Shown here piece after piece: positions 1 through 9,390 of a DNA stretch of 64,000 nt. A model generated the notes under the pieces. It did not search any database, was not told the DNA's origin, and was given only the letters and a program-made list of their open reading frames with translations. Within the stretch, counting starts at the first letter, position 1. Every line of letters starts with the position of its first letter. The stretch lies in the NCBI RefSeq assembly GCF_963668215.1, contig NZ_OY764191.1:1-64000 (forward strand), read 5' to 3'. Made by a program: the position numbers and the translations under genes. The DNA comes from an uncultured Desulfosarcina sp. GTDB taxonomy: Bacteria > Desulfobacterota > Desulfobacteria > Desulfobacterales > Desulfosarcinaceae.

Positions 1-167
1 ATTGACCGAGCATCTTTTTTTCAGCGGTTCTGGAAAGGAACCCGTCAGCTGTCCGTCAGGAACACCAACAGGCTAATTTCAAACAGAAATATTATAAAGA
101 TCACGGGAATGGTCTGCTTCGAATAAATCGAAAACGAAGCGCTTTTTACACGTCATCCGAGAAGTTG

Positions 168-1469
168 TCAACGCTTATTTTTGCCTTTAACCCGAATTTT
201 GAAAAAATGCTTTTTTCCGGCCCGCAGCGTGATCTGCATCTCCTCAATATCCCGGGCGGTTACCATCTCATCAAAACGTTCGAGCCTCCGGCCGTTAACG
301 TACCCACCACCCTGTTGAATCAGCCGTCTGGCCGCTCCGGAGGATTCGGCGAGTCCCACACGATGAAACAGCTTGAAACAGGGAATTCCTGCTTCGATTT
401 CCGCAATAGATATTTCCGTCTGGGGAACCGTTTCGTCATCGGAAGTCTCGGACTCCCTGGGAATCTTGCTGGAGGGCAGCAAATCACGGGAGATCTGCCT
501 GGCACCAAACATGGAAATCGCAGAGCAATAGGCCTTCATAGCCTCGTCTTCCCCATGAGCCAGACGCGTGGCTTCAAAGGCCAGGATGGATTTGGCGGCA
601 TTGAGATTCGCCCCTTCAAGAGCGGCAACGGACCGAATTTCCTCCATGGGCAAAAAGGTGAACAAAGCCAGGAACCGGGCCACATCCCTGTCATCGGTAT
701 TGACCCAGAATTGGAAATAATCGTAAGGCGGCGTACGTTCAGGATCGAGCCAGACGGCACCCGCCGCGGTTTTTCCCATCTTGGCGCCGCTTGCGGTGGT
801 AATCAGCGGAAAAGTGATGCCGAAGGCATTTTTGCCCTCGACCCGTCGAATCAGATCGATGCCGGCAACAATATTTCCCCACTGGTCGCTGCCCCCCATC
901 TGCAAGCAACAGTTATAGCGCTTGCGCAATTCAAGGAAATCGTAAGCCTGCAGAACCATGTAATTGAACTCGATAAAGCTCAGCCCATCCTCCGAATCCA
1001 ATCGCATTTTGTAGCTTTCGGCGCGGATCATCCGGTTGACCGAAAAATGCCTGCCGATATCTCTTAAAAAAGGAATATACGCCAGTTGGGTCAACCAGTC
1101 TGCGTTGTTGACCATGATGGCCTTTTCATCGGCAAAATCGATGAACCGGGCCAATTGCGATTTGAGCCCCAATACGTTCTGGGCGACATCGTCTTCGGTC
1201 AGCAGCTTGCGCATTTCCGTTTTGCCGCTAGGGTCTCCGACCAGCCCGGTACCTCCGCCAACCAGGGCGATGGGACGATGCCCATTTCGCTGCATGTGAG
1301 CCAGCGACATAATCGGGACCAAACTGCCTACATGGAGGCTGGAAGCCGTCGGATCGAAACCGATATAACAGCTTACCGGACCTGCGTTCACATAATCGAT
1401 CAACTCCTGATCATGCGTTGTCTGTTCAATAAATCCGCGTTCCTTTAGAACGTCGATCACATTCGGCAT
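168..1469 (-). CDS. tyrS: Tyrosyl-tRNA synthetase
   Basis: Charges tRNA-Tyr with tyrosine in the cytoplasm. The 433-residue product is typical length for the bacterial TyrS family. A class I HIGH-type motif appears as H46-V-G-S49 within the GFDPTASSLHVGS stretch, a KMSKS-type loop as KMGKT near residue 230, and the C-terminal part (from about residue 365) looks like an S4 RNA-binding domain (SGAARRLIQQGGGYVNGRR). It lies 75 bp downstream of rny on the same strand, so the two are probably co-transcribed. Nothing unusual is visible; the assignment is secure. Confidence 0.97.
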   Translation of the reverse strand: MPNVIDVLKERGFIEQTTHDQELIDYVNAGPVSCYIGFDPTASSLHVGSLVPIMSLAHMQRNGHRPIALVGGGTGLVGDPSGKTEMRKLLTEDDVAQNVLGLKSQLARFIDFADEKAIMVNNADWLTQLAYIPFLRDIGRHFSVNRMIRAESYKMRLDSEDGLSFIEFNYMVLQAYDFLELRKRYNCCLQMGGSDQWGNIVAGIDLIRRVEGKNAFGITFPLITTASGAKMGKTAAGAVWLDPERTPPYDYFQFWVNTDDRDVARFLALFTFLPMEEIRSVAALEGANLNAAKSILAFEATRLAHGEDEAMKAYCSAISMFGARQISRDLLPSSKIPRESETSDDETVPQTEISIAEIEAGIPCFKLFHRVGLAESSGAARRLIQQGGGYVNGRRLERFDEMVTARDIEEMQITLRAGKKHFFKIRVKGKNKR

Positions 1470-1544
1470 CTTCCACTCAACCTTTCAGATGATGTCACCA
1501 ATTTTCCTTCTACACATAAACAATCGGCAGGTGTCGCCTGCCGA

Positions 1545-3107
1545 CTATTTGTTGGCATACTCTACCGCACGGGTTTCACGGATCACCGTTACTTTGATCT
1601 GGCCTGGAAAGGTCAACGACTCTTCAATTTTTTTGGCGATGTCCCTGCTAAGCAGAACCGACTCTTCATCCGACACCTTATCGCTCTCCACGATCACACG
1701 GATCTCCCGGCCCGCCTGAATCGCGTAGGTGTTTGCCACGCCATTGAATCCATTGGCGATACCTTCGAGATCTTCGATTCGCCGGATGTAATTTTCAAGT
1801 AGTTCTTTCCTTGCCCCGGGACGAGCCCCGGAAAGTCCGTCTGCGGCCTGCACCAGCAAGGCATAGACAGTGGAAGGTGGAACATCTTCGTGATGGGCAC
1901 CGATGGCGTGAACGACAGCCGCCGATTCGCCGAATTTCTTGGCCAATTTCGAACCGATCACCGCGTGCGGTCCCTCGACTTCGTGATCGATGGCCTTGCC
2001 GATGTCGTGAAGCAGCCCCATCCTGCGGGCAAGTTTTTCCTTCAGACCCAGTTCCGAGGCCATCATGCCGCACAGGGCACCGACCTCGACAGAATGCTGA
2101 AGAACGTTTTGCGCATAGCTGGTACGATATTTCAATCGCCCCAAATATTTAATCAACTCCCCATGGATGCCGTGGACTCCCAGATCGAAGGCTGCCTGTT
2201 CGCCTGCTTCCTTAATCGCAGTATCCACCTCCTGACCGACTTTTTTGACCACATCCTCAATGCGGGCCGGATGAATGCGTCCGTCGGAAATCAACTTGAT
2301 TAATGACAGTCGGGCAACTTCCCGCCGTACCGGGTTGAATCCAGACAGAATGACGGCCTCCGGCGTATCGTCAATGATCAGATCGATCCCCGTGGCCGCT
2401 TCGATAGCCCTGATATTACGGCCTTCACGCCCGATGATACGGCCCTTCATTTCATCGCCGGGAAGCTGAACCACCGATACCGTCCGTTCGGCAACGAAAT
2501 CTCCGGAGTAGCGCTGGATTGCCGTTGCGATAATTTTTTTCGCCTTTTTATCGGCATCTTCCTTGGCCTCGTTCTCGATCCGCTTGATCAGTTTGGCGCC
2601 TTCGTAGCGGGCTTCATTCTCCATGGCACGAATCAGCAGTTCCTTGGCCTGCTCCGCGGTCAGGGTGGAAATCCGTTCCAGTTGTACTTTCTGTTCCTCC
2701 AGCAACGCATTGTATTTTTCTTCTTTGCTGGAAATCGATTTGTCCCGGTCCGAAAGGGATTGCTCTTTTCGGGCAATCTCTTTTTCACGCTGTTCGAAAA
2801 GATCCGTTTTGCGGTCGATATTCTCTTCTTTTTGAATCAGCCGATGTTCCAGTTTTTTTAATTCCGACCGGGTCTCCTTGGCCTCGGATTCGAATTCGCT
2901 CTTCATTCTGAATAAAATGTCTTTGGCCTCAACCCCCGCTTCTTTGATCAAACCGTCGGCTTCATTTTGGGCCGTCTTGACGATCTGCTCCGCTTCAACG
3001 GCGGCATCTTTCAATTTCTTTGAGCCGAGGACCCCTCTTAGCACCAACGCAACGGCAAAACCGATGACGGCCGAAACGACCGCGATTACAATTGTATATG
3101 TCTCCAT
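1545..3107 (-). CDS. rny: Ribonuclease Y
   Basis: Membrane-anchored endoribonuclease that starts mRNA decay. The 520-residue protein shows the full family layout: an N-terminal membrane helix (about residues 5-27), a long charged coiled coil (about 30-200), a KH RNA-binding domain with the IIGREGRNIRAIE loop (about 215-275), and an HD domain with LLHDIGKAIDHEVEG carrying the metal-binding His-Asp pair (about 365-380). Length matches the usual 510-530 residues. It is upstream of tyrS in the same direction and downstream of the 6S RNA gene. Confidence 0.97.
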   Translation of the reverse strand: METYTIVIAVVSAVIGFAVALVLRGVLGSKKLKDAAVEAEQIVKTAQNEADGLIKEAGVEAKDILFRMKSEFESEAKETRSELKKLEHRLIQKEENIDRKTDLFEQREKEIARKEQSLSDRDKSISSKEEKYNALLEEQKVQLERISTLTAEQAKELLIRAMENEARYEGAKLIKRIENEAKEDADKKAKKIIATAIQRYSGDFVAERTVSVVQLPGDEMKGRIIGREGRNIRAIEAATGIDLIIDDTPEAVILSGFNPVRREVARLSLIKLISDGRIHPARIEDVVKKVGQEVDTAIKEAGEQAAFDLGVHGIHGELIKYLGRLKYRTSYAQNVLQHSVEVGALCGMMASELGLKEKLARRMGLLHDIGKAIDHEVEGPHAVIGSKLAKKFGESAAVVHAIGAHHEDVPPSTVYALLVQAADGLSGARPGARKELLENYIRRIEDLEGIANGFNGVANTYAIQAGREIRVIVESDKVSDEESVLLSRDIAKKIEESLTFPGQIKVTVIRETRAVEYANK

Positions 3108-3399
3108 TAAATTCTCCGAGCGCTAATCATTATATGTGTAATGGCCCCATGATCCGACAGCCAGACCATGTCCATATTACCGTTTATTTGACGGTTCAGA
3201 TCGATGCGACGCGCCGCTTTCGCCTTGGTTGCCAAGGATGTGACACATCGCTCACTTCTTCTTCGTTCACGAGCGGTTGTCTCGCGCAGTCAGCAAGAAA
3301 GCAAAAAGTGCGATTTTTCCGATTCCATGACCTTGAAAGGAAACAAAAGGAAAGCTGTTCCCGAATGGAGGGGCCGACAGTGTGGCAGGCGGTAAATTT

Positions 3400-3590
3400 G
3401 GAACCCCCGCCATTGTGCCGTGTTGGCAGGTCTTTGATCCATTGGATCAGGTGGGCACCTTGTAGTTTCTTTAGGCTTTTCTGTGCATGCAGAACTTGCT
3501 CACCAAAACTAGAGAAGGTTCCCGATTAGTGAGTGTTGGGTCAAAGTTTCCCTTCCAATCACGAACACGGCAGGGGCTGATTCGATACGC
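3400..3590 (-). ncRNA. ssrS: 6S RNA
   Basis: 6S RNA binds the sigma-70 holoenzyme and tunes transcription in stationary phase. Read on the minus strand, CCCCTGCCGTGTT near 3565-3577 pairs with AACACGGCA...GGCGGGG near 3402-3420 to close a long stem around a large internal bubble. The middle carries TGGTGAGCAAGTTCTGCATG followed by AGAAAAGCC, close to the E. coli 6S stretch GGTGAGCATGCTCGG...GAGAAGCCTTAAAAC. A TATAAT box on the minus strand at 3604-3609 puts the start near 3595. It lies directly behind zapA, the conserved proteobacterial position of ssrS. Ends are approximate. Confidence 0.8.
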
Positions 3591-3673
3591 TTGTTTGTTG
3601 ACGATTATAAAAAAGCGGCGTGCACGGGTACCTGACTTCGGCGGACCGAATGACAAAAATCCTTGTCGATCCG

Positions 3674-3967
3674 TCAAGCCATCGCTTTTTCCAGTTCATT
3701 AAGAACCACTGCAGACTTTTCGGTCATACGGCTGAAAAAATGCCGATAATTTTGTTCAAGCTTATAATGCTCGCTCGCAATATTCAGTCCGGTCAGAATC
3801 AAGATCGTCTCTTTATCGATATTGACCAATTTTTCGTCAAACTGCGATTGAACCTTATTAACGGCATCCTCAAAACGGGCTGCAACCACTTTTGCATCCG
3901 GCGCAGCGGATTCTGTTTGAAAGGTGAATTTTCGACCTAGTATTTGCAGTGTAATCGTTTGTTCCAA
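3674..3967 (-). CDS. zapA: Cell division protein ZapA
   Basis: Small FtsZ-binding protein that bundles FtsZ filaments at the division site. The 97 residues start with the short beta-strand head (TITLQILGRKFTFQ) and continue into the long helical region (ARFEDAVNKV...KETILILTGLNIASEHYKL) typical of ZapA; length fits the family. It follows the zapB-like gene by 36 bp on the same strand and precedes ssrS, which supports the call through conserved synteny. Confidence 0.9.
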   Translation of the reverse strand: MEQTITLQILGRKFTFQTESAAPDAKVVAARFEDAVNKVQSQFDEKLVNIDKETILILTGLNIASEHYKLEQNYRHFFSRMTEKSAVVLNELEKAMA

Positions 3968-4003
3968 GTAGCGTCCGTTTCTGAAAGTCCACCAGTCGGC
4001 GTC

Positions 4004-4246
4004 CTACTCTTCTGTTATCCCTTCTAATCGGCCGATCAGGTTGTCGATTTTGTTCCTGACGAGGGCGGTCAGCTCCTCATGCTTCTTTTCTGCGTCGATT
4101 TTTTCCTGTATCAGGTTTTCCAGTTGTCCAATTCGATTGTTCAGGTCTTGATTCTCCTGCTGCAATTTTTTACGGGCCTGAACGACTTGCTCTACTTTTT
4201 GTTCAATCAATTCGAATTGTTGTAATATTGCCTCTATATCCAGCAT
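4004..4246 (-). CDS. zapB: ZapB-like coiled-coil cell division protein
   Basis: About 80 residues of nearly unbroken heptad coiled coil (QQFELIEQKVEQVVQARKK and onward), matching the size and all-helical nature of ZapB, which links ZapA/FtsZ rings. Two ATGs lie upstream of the chosen start; I prefer the ATG at 4246 because AAGGGA stands about 9 nt upstream of it, while the ATG at 4267 has no ribosome site. Position immediately before zapA supports a division role. Sequence similarity is generic coiled coil, so the family assignment rests partly on context. Confidence 0.75.
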   Translation of the reverse strand: MLDIEAILQQFELIEQKVEQVVQARKKLQQENQDLNNRIGQLENLIQEKIDAEKKHEELTALVRNKIDNLIGRLEGITEE

Positions 4247-4390
4247 ATTATCTTTTCCCTTACTCATGATAGTAACGGTCAACGGTTTTCAAGTCAAGAC
4301 AATTCAAATGGATCTTTCCGGCTCAAGTACAGGCGGCAAACCGCAGGTCACCCGAAAGAAATGGCTGTTCCAGCGTTAACCGCCCTACGT

Positions 4391-4425
4391 AAAAAGGGGT
4401 GAGCCGAACCCGGCCCACCCCTTTT
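4391..4425 (-). terminator. Rho-independent terminator of the atp operon
   Basis: On the minus strand, about 80 bp after the atpC stop, AAAAGGGGTG and CACCCCTTTTT flank a GGCC/GGCT-containing loop and form a strong GC-rich hairpin followed by a T run. The flanking A and T runs could let it work in both directions. Confidence 0.85.
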
Positions 4426-4503
4426 CTGTTGTCAATCATCAACCGTTCGCTGCGTACCCCGAAAAGGTCAAATAAACGAACCATGGAGCATAGCGGTCAT
4501 GGA

Positions 4504-4917
4504 TCAGCGTGTCTCTGCGAGATGGATCCGGTTGATTGCACGAAGCAACGCTGCCTTGGCACGGATAAAATCGATGTCCGCCTCTTTGGCCTGCTCACGG
4601 AGGCGCTTTTCAGCGCGTTCCGCAGCTTCCTTGGCCCGCTGGATATCGATGTCCTTGCGCCGTTCGGCGGATTCGGCCAAAACCGTGACCCGGTCCGGCA
4701 GAGCTTCGGCAAAACCACTGCTGACGAAAACAAAACGTTCTCGGCCGCTTGCGTCCTTGTATTTCAGGGCACCGGTTTTCAGGGTTGTCAGAAATGGGGT
4801 GTGGCCGGAAAGTACGCCGAATTCGCCCAGCGTACCGGGGGCCATGACGATCTGGGCCTCTTCGCTGACGACGGACTTTTCGGGGGTAACCACTTCGAGT
4901 CTAATGTTTTCAGCCAT
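4504..4917 (-). CDS. atpC: ATP synthase F1 subunit epsilon
   Basis: Rotor subunit of the F1Fo ATP synthase, coupling rotation and restraining ATP hydrolysis. The 137 residues contain the N-terminal beta-sandwich (MAENIRLEVVTPEKSVVSEEAQIVMAPGTLGEFGVLSGH, in part) and the C-terminal helical hairpin rich in Ala/Arg/Glu (AKEAAERAEKRLREQAKEAD). It is the last gene of the atp operon, 20 bp behind atpD, followed by a clear terminator. Confidence 0.97.
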   Translation of the reverse strand: MAENIRLEVVTPEKSVVSEEAQIVMAPGTLGEFGVLSGHTPFLTTLKTGALKYKDASGRERFVFVSSGFAEALPDRVTVLAESAERRKDIDIQRAKEAAERAEKRLREQAKEADIDFIRAKAALLRAINRIHLAETR

Positions 4918-4937
4918 TTATCGCCTCTTTCTTCGAA

Positions 4938-6353
4938 TTACGCCTCGGACATCTCCTGGGCCGCTTCGAGCACTTCTTCAATGCCGCCTTTCATGTAGAA
5001 GGCCTGCTCGGGGATACTGTCGTGCACGCCCTCACAGATCTCCTTGAAGGCACGAACCGTATCTTCGACTTTGACGTATTTACCCGGCTTGCCGGTAAAG
5101 GTTTCCGCCACATGGAACGGCTGGGAGAGGAAGCGCTGGATCTTGCGGGCCCGCTGGACGGTGAGTTTGTCCTCATCAGACAGCTCTTCCATACCCAGGA
5201 TGGCGATGATGTCCTGCAGTTCCTTGTATTTCTGGAGCATGTTCTGCACCTGGCGGGCAACCAGGTAATGGTCTTCACCGATAACCATGGGGTCCAAAAT
5301 GCGGGAAGTGGAGTCCAGGGGATCCACCGCAGGGTAGATGCCCAACTCAGCGATCTGACGGGAAAGTACCACGGTACCGTCAAGGTGCGCAAAGGTCGTT
5401 GCCGGGGCCGGGTCGGTCAAGTCGTCGGCCGGGACGTACACGCACTGAACGGCGGTAATGGAGCCTTTGTCCGTGGAGGTGATGCGCTCCTGCAATCCAC
5501 CGAGGTCGACGGCCAGCGTCGGCTGGTAACCAACGGCGGAAGGCATACGTCCGAGAAGGGCCGAAACCTCGGAGCCTGCCTGGGTGAACCGGAAGATGTT
5601 GTCGATGAAGATCAGCACGTCCTGGCCTTCCTTGTCACGGAAATATTCCGCACAGGTCAGGGCGGACAGGGCTACGCGGGCACGGGCGCCCGGCGGCTCC
5701 GTCATCTGGCCGTAAACCAGAGCGGCTTTGGGAAGAACGCCGGACTCTTTCATCTCGTGGTACAGGTCGTTGCCCTCGCGGGTACGCTCGCCCACACCGG
5801 CAAACACGGAGATACCGCCGTGCTGCATGGCGATGTTGTTGACCATTTCCATCATGATAACGGTCTTTCCCACGCCGGCGCCGCCGAACATGCCCATTTT
5901 ACCACCACGGGGAAAGGGCACCAGCAGGTCGATCACCTTGACGCCGGTTTCCAGCACGCGGACTTCGGTGTCCTGCTCGGTAAAAAGAGGAGCCGGGCGA
6001 TGAATGGGCATCATCTTATCCTGGCTGACCGGACCCAAGCCGTCCACGGGGCGGCCAACGACGTTGAGCACGCGGCCCAGACTGGCTTCGCCCACGGGCA
6101 TCATGATCGGGCTGCCGGTGTCTTTCACCTGCATGCCGCGAACCAGGCCGTCGGTTACATCCATGGCAATGGTACGCACCACGTTGTCGCCGAGATGCTG
6201 AGCCACCTCGATCACGAGATTGTCCTCTTGGTCGTTGATGGCCGGGTTGGTTACCAGAAGTGCGGTCAAGATATTCGGCAACTGCCCCTGTTCAAATTCA
6301 ACGTCGACGACAGGCCCCATAACCTGTGTAATTTTACCTAAGTTCTCTGCCAT
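4938..6353 (-). CDS. atpD: ATP synthase F1 subunit beta
   Basis: Catalytic subunit of F1. The 471-residue product carries the Walker A loop GGAGVGKTV (about residues 150-158), the catalytic GERTREGND region, the Walker B strand DVLIFIDNIFRFTQAGSE, and the ALLGRMPSAVGYQPTLA signature. Length is normal. It sits between atpG (22 bp upstream) and atpC (20 bp downstream). Family assignment is certain. Confidence 0.99.
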   Translation of the reverse strand: MAENLGKITQVMGPVVDVEFEQGQLPNILTALLVTNPAINDQEDNLVIEVAQHLGDNVVRTIAMDVTDGLVRGMQVKDTGSPIMMPVGEASLGRVLNVVGRPVDGLGPVSQDKMMPIHRPAPLFTEQDTEVRVLETGVKVIDLLVPFPRGGKMGMFGGAGVGKTVIMMEMVNNIAMQHGGISVFAGVGERTREGNDLYHEMKESGVLPKAALVYGQMTEPPGARARVALSALTCAEYFRDKEGQDVLIFIDNIFRFTQAGSEVSALLGRMPSAVGYQPTLAVDLGGLQERITSTDKGSITAVQCVYVPADDLTDPAPATTFAHLDGTVVLSRQIAELGIYPAVDPLDSTSRILDPMVIGEDHYLVARQVQNMLQKYKELQDIIAILGMEELSDEDKLTVQRARKIQRFLSQPFHVAETFTGKPGKYVKVEDTVRAFKEICEGVHDSIPEQAFYMKGGIEEVLEAAQEMSEA

Positions 6354-6375
6354 TTACAGCCTCCTAAATTGAGTA

Positions 6376-7266
6376 TTAACCCTTGAGGGCCTCGGCGCCA
6401 CCGACAATATCCATCAGATCTGCGGTAATGGCTGCCTGTCGGGCTTTGTTGTATGCGAGAGTCAAACTGTCGATCATGTCGTTGCACGCCTTGGTGGCGT
6501 TGTCCATGGCGCTCATCCGAGCGGCATGTTCGCTGGTGGATGTTTCCAGCAGCGCCCGGTAGATCTGGACATACACGTTGCGCGGCAAAAGATCTCCCAG
6601 AAGTTCTTCGGGAGACGGCTCGCAGATGTGTTCCGCCTGGTATTCCTTGTTGGCATCATCTTCCGCCTCGTCTTTCACAATGGGCGGAATCGGCAACAGC
6701 TGCTGAACCACCGGCGGCTGTTTGGCCATGCTCACGAATTCGGCGTAAACGATATGAACTTCGTCGTACTTGCCGTCCAGAAAACCGTCCACCAGTTTCC
6801 GGCCGGCAGTCGAAGCGACGCTGAAGCCGAACTTGCTGCCCACGATCCCCAGATGTGCTTCGACAATCTCATGACCGTTTTTACGGGACCAGTCGCGGCC
6901 TTTTTTGCCGAAACAGGTGAGTGAATATTCGGCATCTTCGATGCCGTTGTTCTTGATGTAGTTTTTGACCGCATCGGTCAGGTTGATGTTGAAGCCGCCG
7001 CACAACCCCCGATCCGAGGTGCACAGCACAATATGGATCTTGCGCACCGCTTCTTTGGGGATCAACAACGGGCTGGCTTCCTCTCCGGCCTTTTCCGCCA
7101 GACTGCCAAGGACTTCAGAGAATTTTTCGGCATAGGGACGAAATCCGTCCATCGCCGTTTGCGCACCGCGCAACCGTGAGGTTGCCACCATGTTCATGGC
7201 TTTGGTGATCTGCTTGGTCTTCTTGACACCCTGGATTTTTAACTGGACATCCTTTAATGATGGCAT
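6376..7266 (-). CDS. atpG: ATP synthase F1 subunit gamma
   Basis: Central stalk of F1. The 296 residues open with the conserved helix MPSLKDVQLKIQGVKKTKQIT and end with the matching C-terminal helix (ASEHAARMSAMDNATKACND), which together make the coiled coil that rotates in the alpha3-beta3 ring. An acidic insert around residues 195-220 (KDEAEDDANKEYQAEH) is seen in some deltaproteobacterial homologues. It lies 52 bp behind atpA. Confidence 0.97.
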   Translation of the reverse strand: MPSLKDVQLKIQGVKKTKQITKAMNMVATSRLRGAQTAMDGFRPYAEKFSEVLGSLAEKAGEEASPLLIPKEAVRKIHIVLCTSDRGLCGGFNINLTDAVKNYIKNNGIEDAEYSLTCFGKKGRDWSRKNGHEIVEAHLGIVGSKFGFSVASTAGRKLVDGFLDGKYDEVHIVYAEFVSMAKQPPVVQQLLPIPPIVKDEAEDDANKEYQAEHICEPSPEELLGDLLPRNVYVQIYRALLETSTSEHAARMSAMDNATKACNDMIDSLTLAYNKARQAAITADLMDIVGGAEALKG

Positions 7267-7318
7267 AAAGTTGTCGTCCTTATCGCATGTGTTCTGATTT
7301 CAGCAGTTTACCCCAAAG

Positions 7319-8839
7319 CTACGATTTGATGGTATCCTTGAATTCCTCGCCGTAGGCCTCTAAGGCCGTCTTGAGCAGGCCGTCGATCTCTTCGGTGATA
7401 TCCTGGGCCTCTTCCAGTTTGGAAAAGATCTGCGGATAACGCTCTTCGACGAAGGGATAGAGACCGGCTTCGTACTTGGCGACGACGTCGGACGGGAATT
7501 GATCCAAATAGCCGCGGGTGGCCGCGTACAGGATGGTCACCTGCTTTTCGTGGGACAGCGGCTTGTACTGCGGTTGTTTCAGCACCTGCACCAGACGCTC
7601 ACCACGGGTGAGCTGACGCTGGGTGGCTGCATCCAGGTCGCTGCCGAAAGCGGCGAAGGCCTCCAGCTCGCGGAACTGGGCCATATCCAGGCGCAGGGTA
7701 CCGGCCACTTTCTTCATGGCCTTGGTCTGGGCGGCACCACCGACGCGGGATACCGAGAGACCGACGTTGATGGCCGGACGGACGCCGGCGAAGAACAGGC
7801 TCGGCTCCAGGTAGATCTGACCGTCGGTAATGGAAATCACGTTGGTCGGAATATAGGCCGAAACATCACCGGCCTGGGTTTCGATGATCGGCAGGGCCGT
7901 CAGGGAACCGGCACCCAACTCGTCGCTCAGCTTGGCGGACCGCTCCAGCAGACGGGAGTGGTTGTAGAAAATGTCGCCCGGGAAGGCTTCACGTCCCGGA
8001 GGCCGTCTGAGCAACAAGGAAACTTGGCGGTAGGCGGCAGCCTGCTTGGAAAGGTCGTCGTAAATGATCAGGGCGTGCTGGCCTTTATCCCGGAAATATT
8101 CGCCCATGGCGCATCCGGCGTACGGGGCCAGGTATTGCAGGGTCGCCGGGTCGGAGGCGCAGGCGGCAACGATGGTGGTGTACTCCATGGCGCCTTCCCG
8201 TTCTAGAATGGCGGCCACCTGGGCGACGGTGGATTTTTTCTGTCCACAGGCCACATAGATACAGAATACATCCGTATTTTTCTGGGCCAGGATGGCATCC
8301 ACGGCTACGGCGGTCTTTCCGATCTGGCGGTCGCCGATGATCAACTCGCGCTGACCTTTGCCCACCGGAGTCATCGCGTCGACCGCCTTGAGACCGGTGT
8401 AGCAGGGTTCGTGGACCGATTTTCTGGCGATGACACCGGGGGCCACCATCTCCACACGACGGGTTTCCGGGGTGTCGATGGCACCCTTGCCGTCGATGGG
8501 CTCCCCTACGCCGGAAACCACGCGACCAAGCACGGGCTCGCCGACGGGAACCTGGGCGATCTTACCGGTCCGCTTGACCATGTCGCCCTCTTTGATGCCG
8601 GAGTCATCACCCATGATGGCAATACCCACGTTGTCCTCTTCCAGGTTGAGTACCAAACCGAGGACGCCACCGGGGAACTCCACCAGTTCGAGTGCCATGG
8701 CTTTTTCCAGACCGTAGACGCGGGAAATACCATCGCCGACTGACAAAACGACACCGGTTTCGCTCAGTTCGATTTTCTTGTCGTAATCCGTGATCTGTTC
8801 TTTAATGATCTGACTTATTTCTTCAGCTCTTAGTTCCAT
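7319..8839 (-). CDS. atpA: ATP synthase F1 subunit alpha
   Basis: Non-catalytic nucleotide-binding subunit of F1, 506 residues. The N-terminal helix (MELRAEEISQIIKEQI) contacts delta; the P loop is GDRQIGKTAVAVDAI near residue 170; the ISITDGQIYLE and SRVGGAAQTKAMK stretches are family signatures. The start codon overlaps the stop of atpH (TAATG), indicating translational coupling. Confidence 0.99.
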   Translation of the reverse strand: MELRAEEISQIIKEQITDYDKKIELSETGVVLSVGDGISRVYGLEKAMALELVEFPGGVLGLVLNLEEDNVGIAIMGDDSGIKEGDMVKRTGKIAQVPVGEPVLGRVVSGVGEPIDGKGAIDTPETRRVEMVAPGVIARKSVHEPCYTGLKAVDAMTPVGKGQRELIIGDRQIGKTAVAVDAILAQKNTDVFCIYVACGQKKSTVAQVAAILEREGAMEYTTIVAACASDPATLQYLAPYAGCAMGEYFRDKGQHALIIYDDLSKQAAAYRQVSLLLRRPPGREAFPGDIFYNHSRLLERSAKLSDELGAGSLTALPIIETQAGDVSAYIPTNVISITDGQIYLEPSLFFAGVRPAINVGLSVSRVGGAAQTKAMKKVAGTLRLDMAQFRELEAFAAFGSDLDAATQRQLTRGERLVQVLKQPQYKPLSHEKQVTILYAATRGYLDQFPSDVVAKYEAGLYPFVEERYPQIFSKLEEAQDITEEIDGLLKTALEAYGEEFKDTIKS

Positions 8840-9390
8840 TAGACACTCTCACCCCTTTTTAAAGATTCTCTCATATTGAGCAGTTGGGTCCGTACACTGC
8901 CGTCCAAAACCAGATCGCCGATCCGGGTTACAATACCGCCGATCAGTTCCGGATCCTGCTCAACCTCCAGAATAATATCCTTACCTGTCCGTTTGGACAG
9001 GGCTGACTGAATTTTCTCGATGGTTTCAGAGGACAGCTCCGTGGCCGAAACCAGGCTGGCCCGGGCAACGCCCTTGAGTTCATCGGCAAACTTCTGGAAA
9101 AAGTCGTTGATGTTACTCAAAAACCCGATCCGCCCCTTGTCGAACAGGAAATAGATGAACGTGGTCATGGCCTTGGAAAAATCCAGTTTGTCCATCACGC
9201 CCTTCAACACATTTTTACGCCCTTCCACATCGTAGAGCGGATTGACCAGCACCTGTTGAAGGCTCTTTTCCTGCTCGATCAGTTTTGCGAAAGCGCCCAA
9301 CTCTTCCCGGTAGGTATCGGTCTGTCCGTCTTCCTTACCGATCAGCAGAAGCGCTTTGGCATACCGCCTTGCAATCGCCAGATTCTTCAC
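8839..9390 (-). CDS. atpH: ATP synthase F1 subunit delta
   Basis: Peripheral stalk connector (OSCP-like) between the b subunits and alpha3-beta3. The 183 residues begin KNLAIARRYAKALL and end ELIGGIVTRIGDLVLDGSVRTQL, both diagnostic of the delta family. The start is a GTG at 9388-9390 that overlaps the atpF stop by one base; this overlap decides the start. Downstream, its stop overlaps the atpA start. Confidence 0.97.
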   Translation of the reverse strand: MKNLAIARRYAKALLLIGKEDGQTDTYREELGAFAKLIEQEKSLQQVLVNPLYDVEGRKNVLKGVMDKLDFSKAMTTFIYFLFDKGRIGFLSNINDFFQKFADELKGVARASLVSATELSSETIEKIQSALSKRTGKDIILEVEQDPELIGGIVTRIGDLVLDGSVRTQLLNMRESLKRGESV

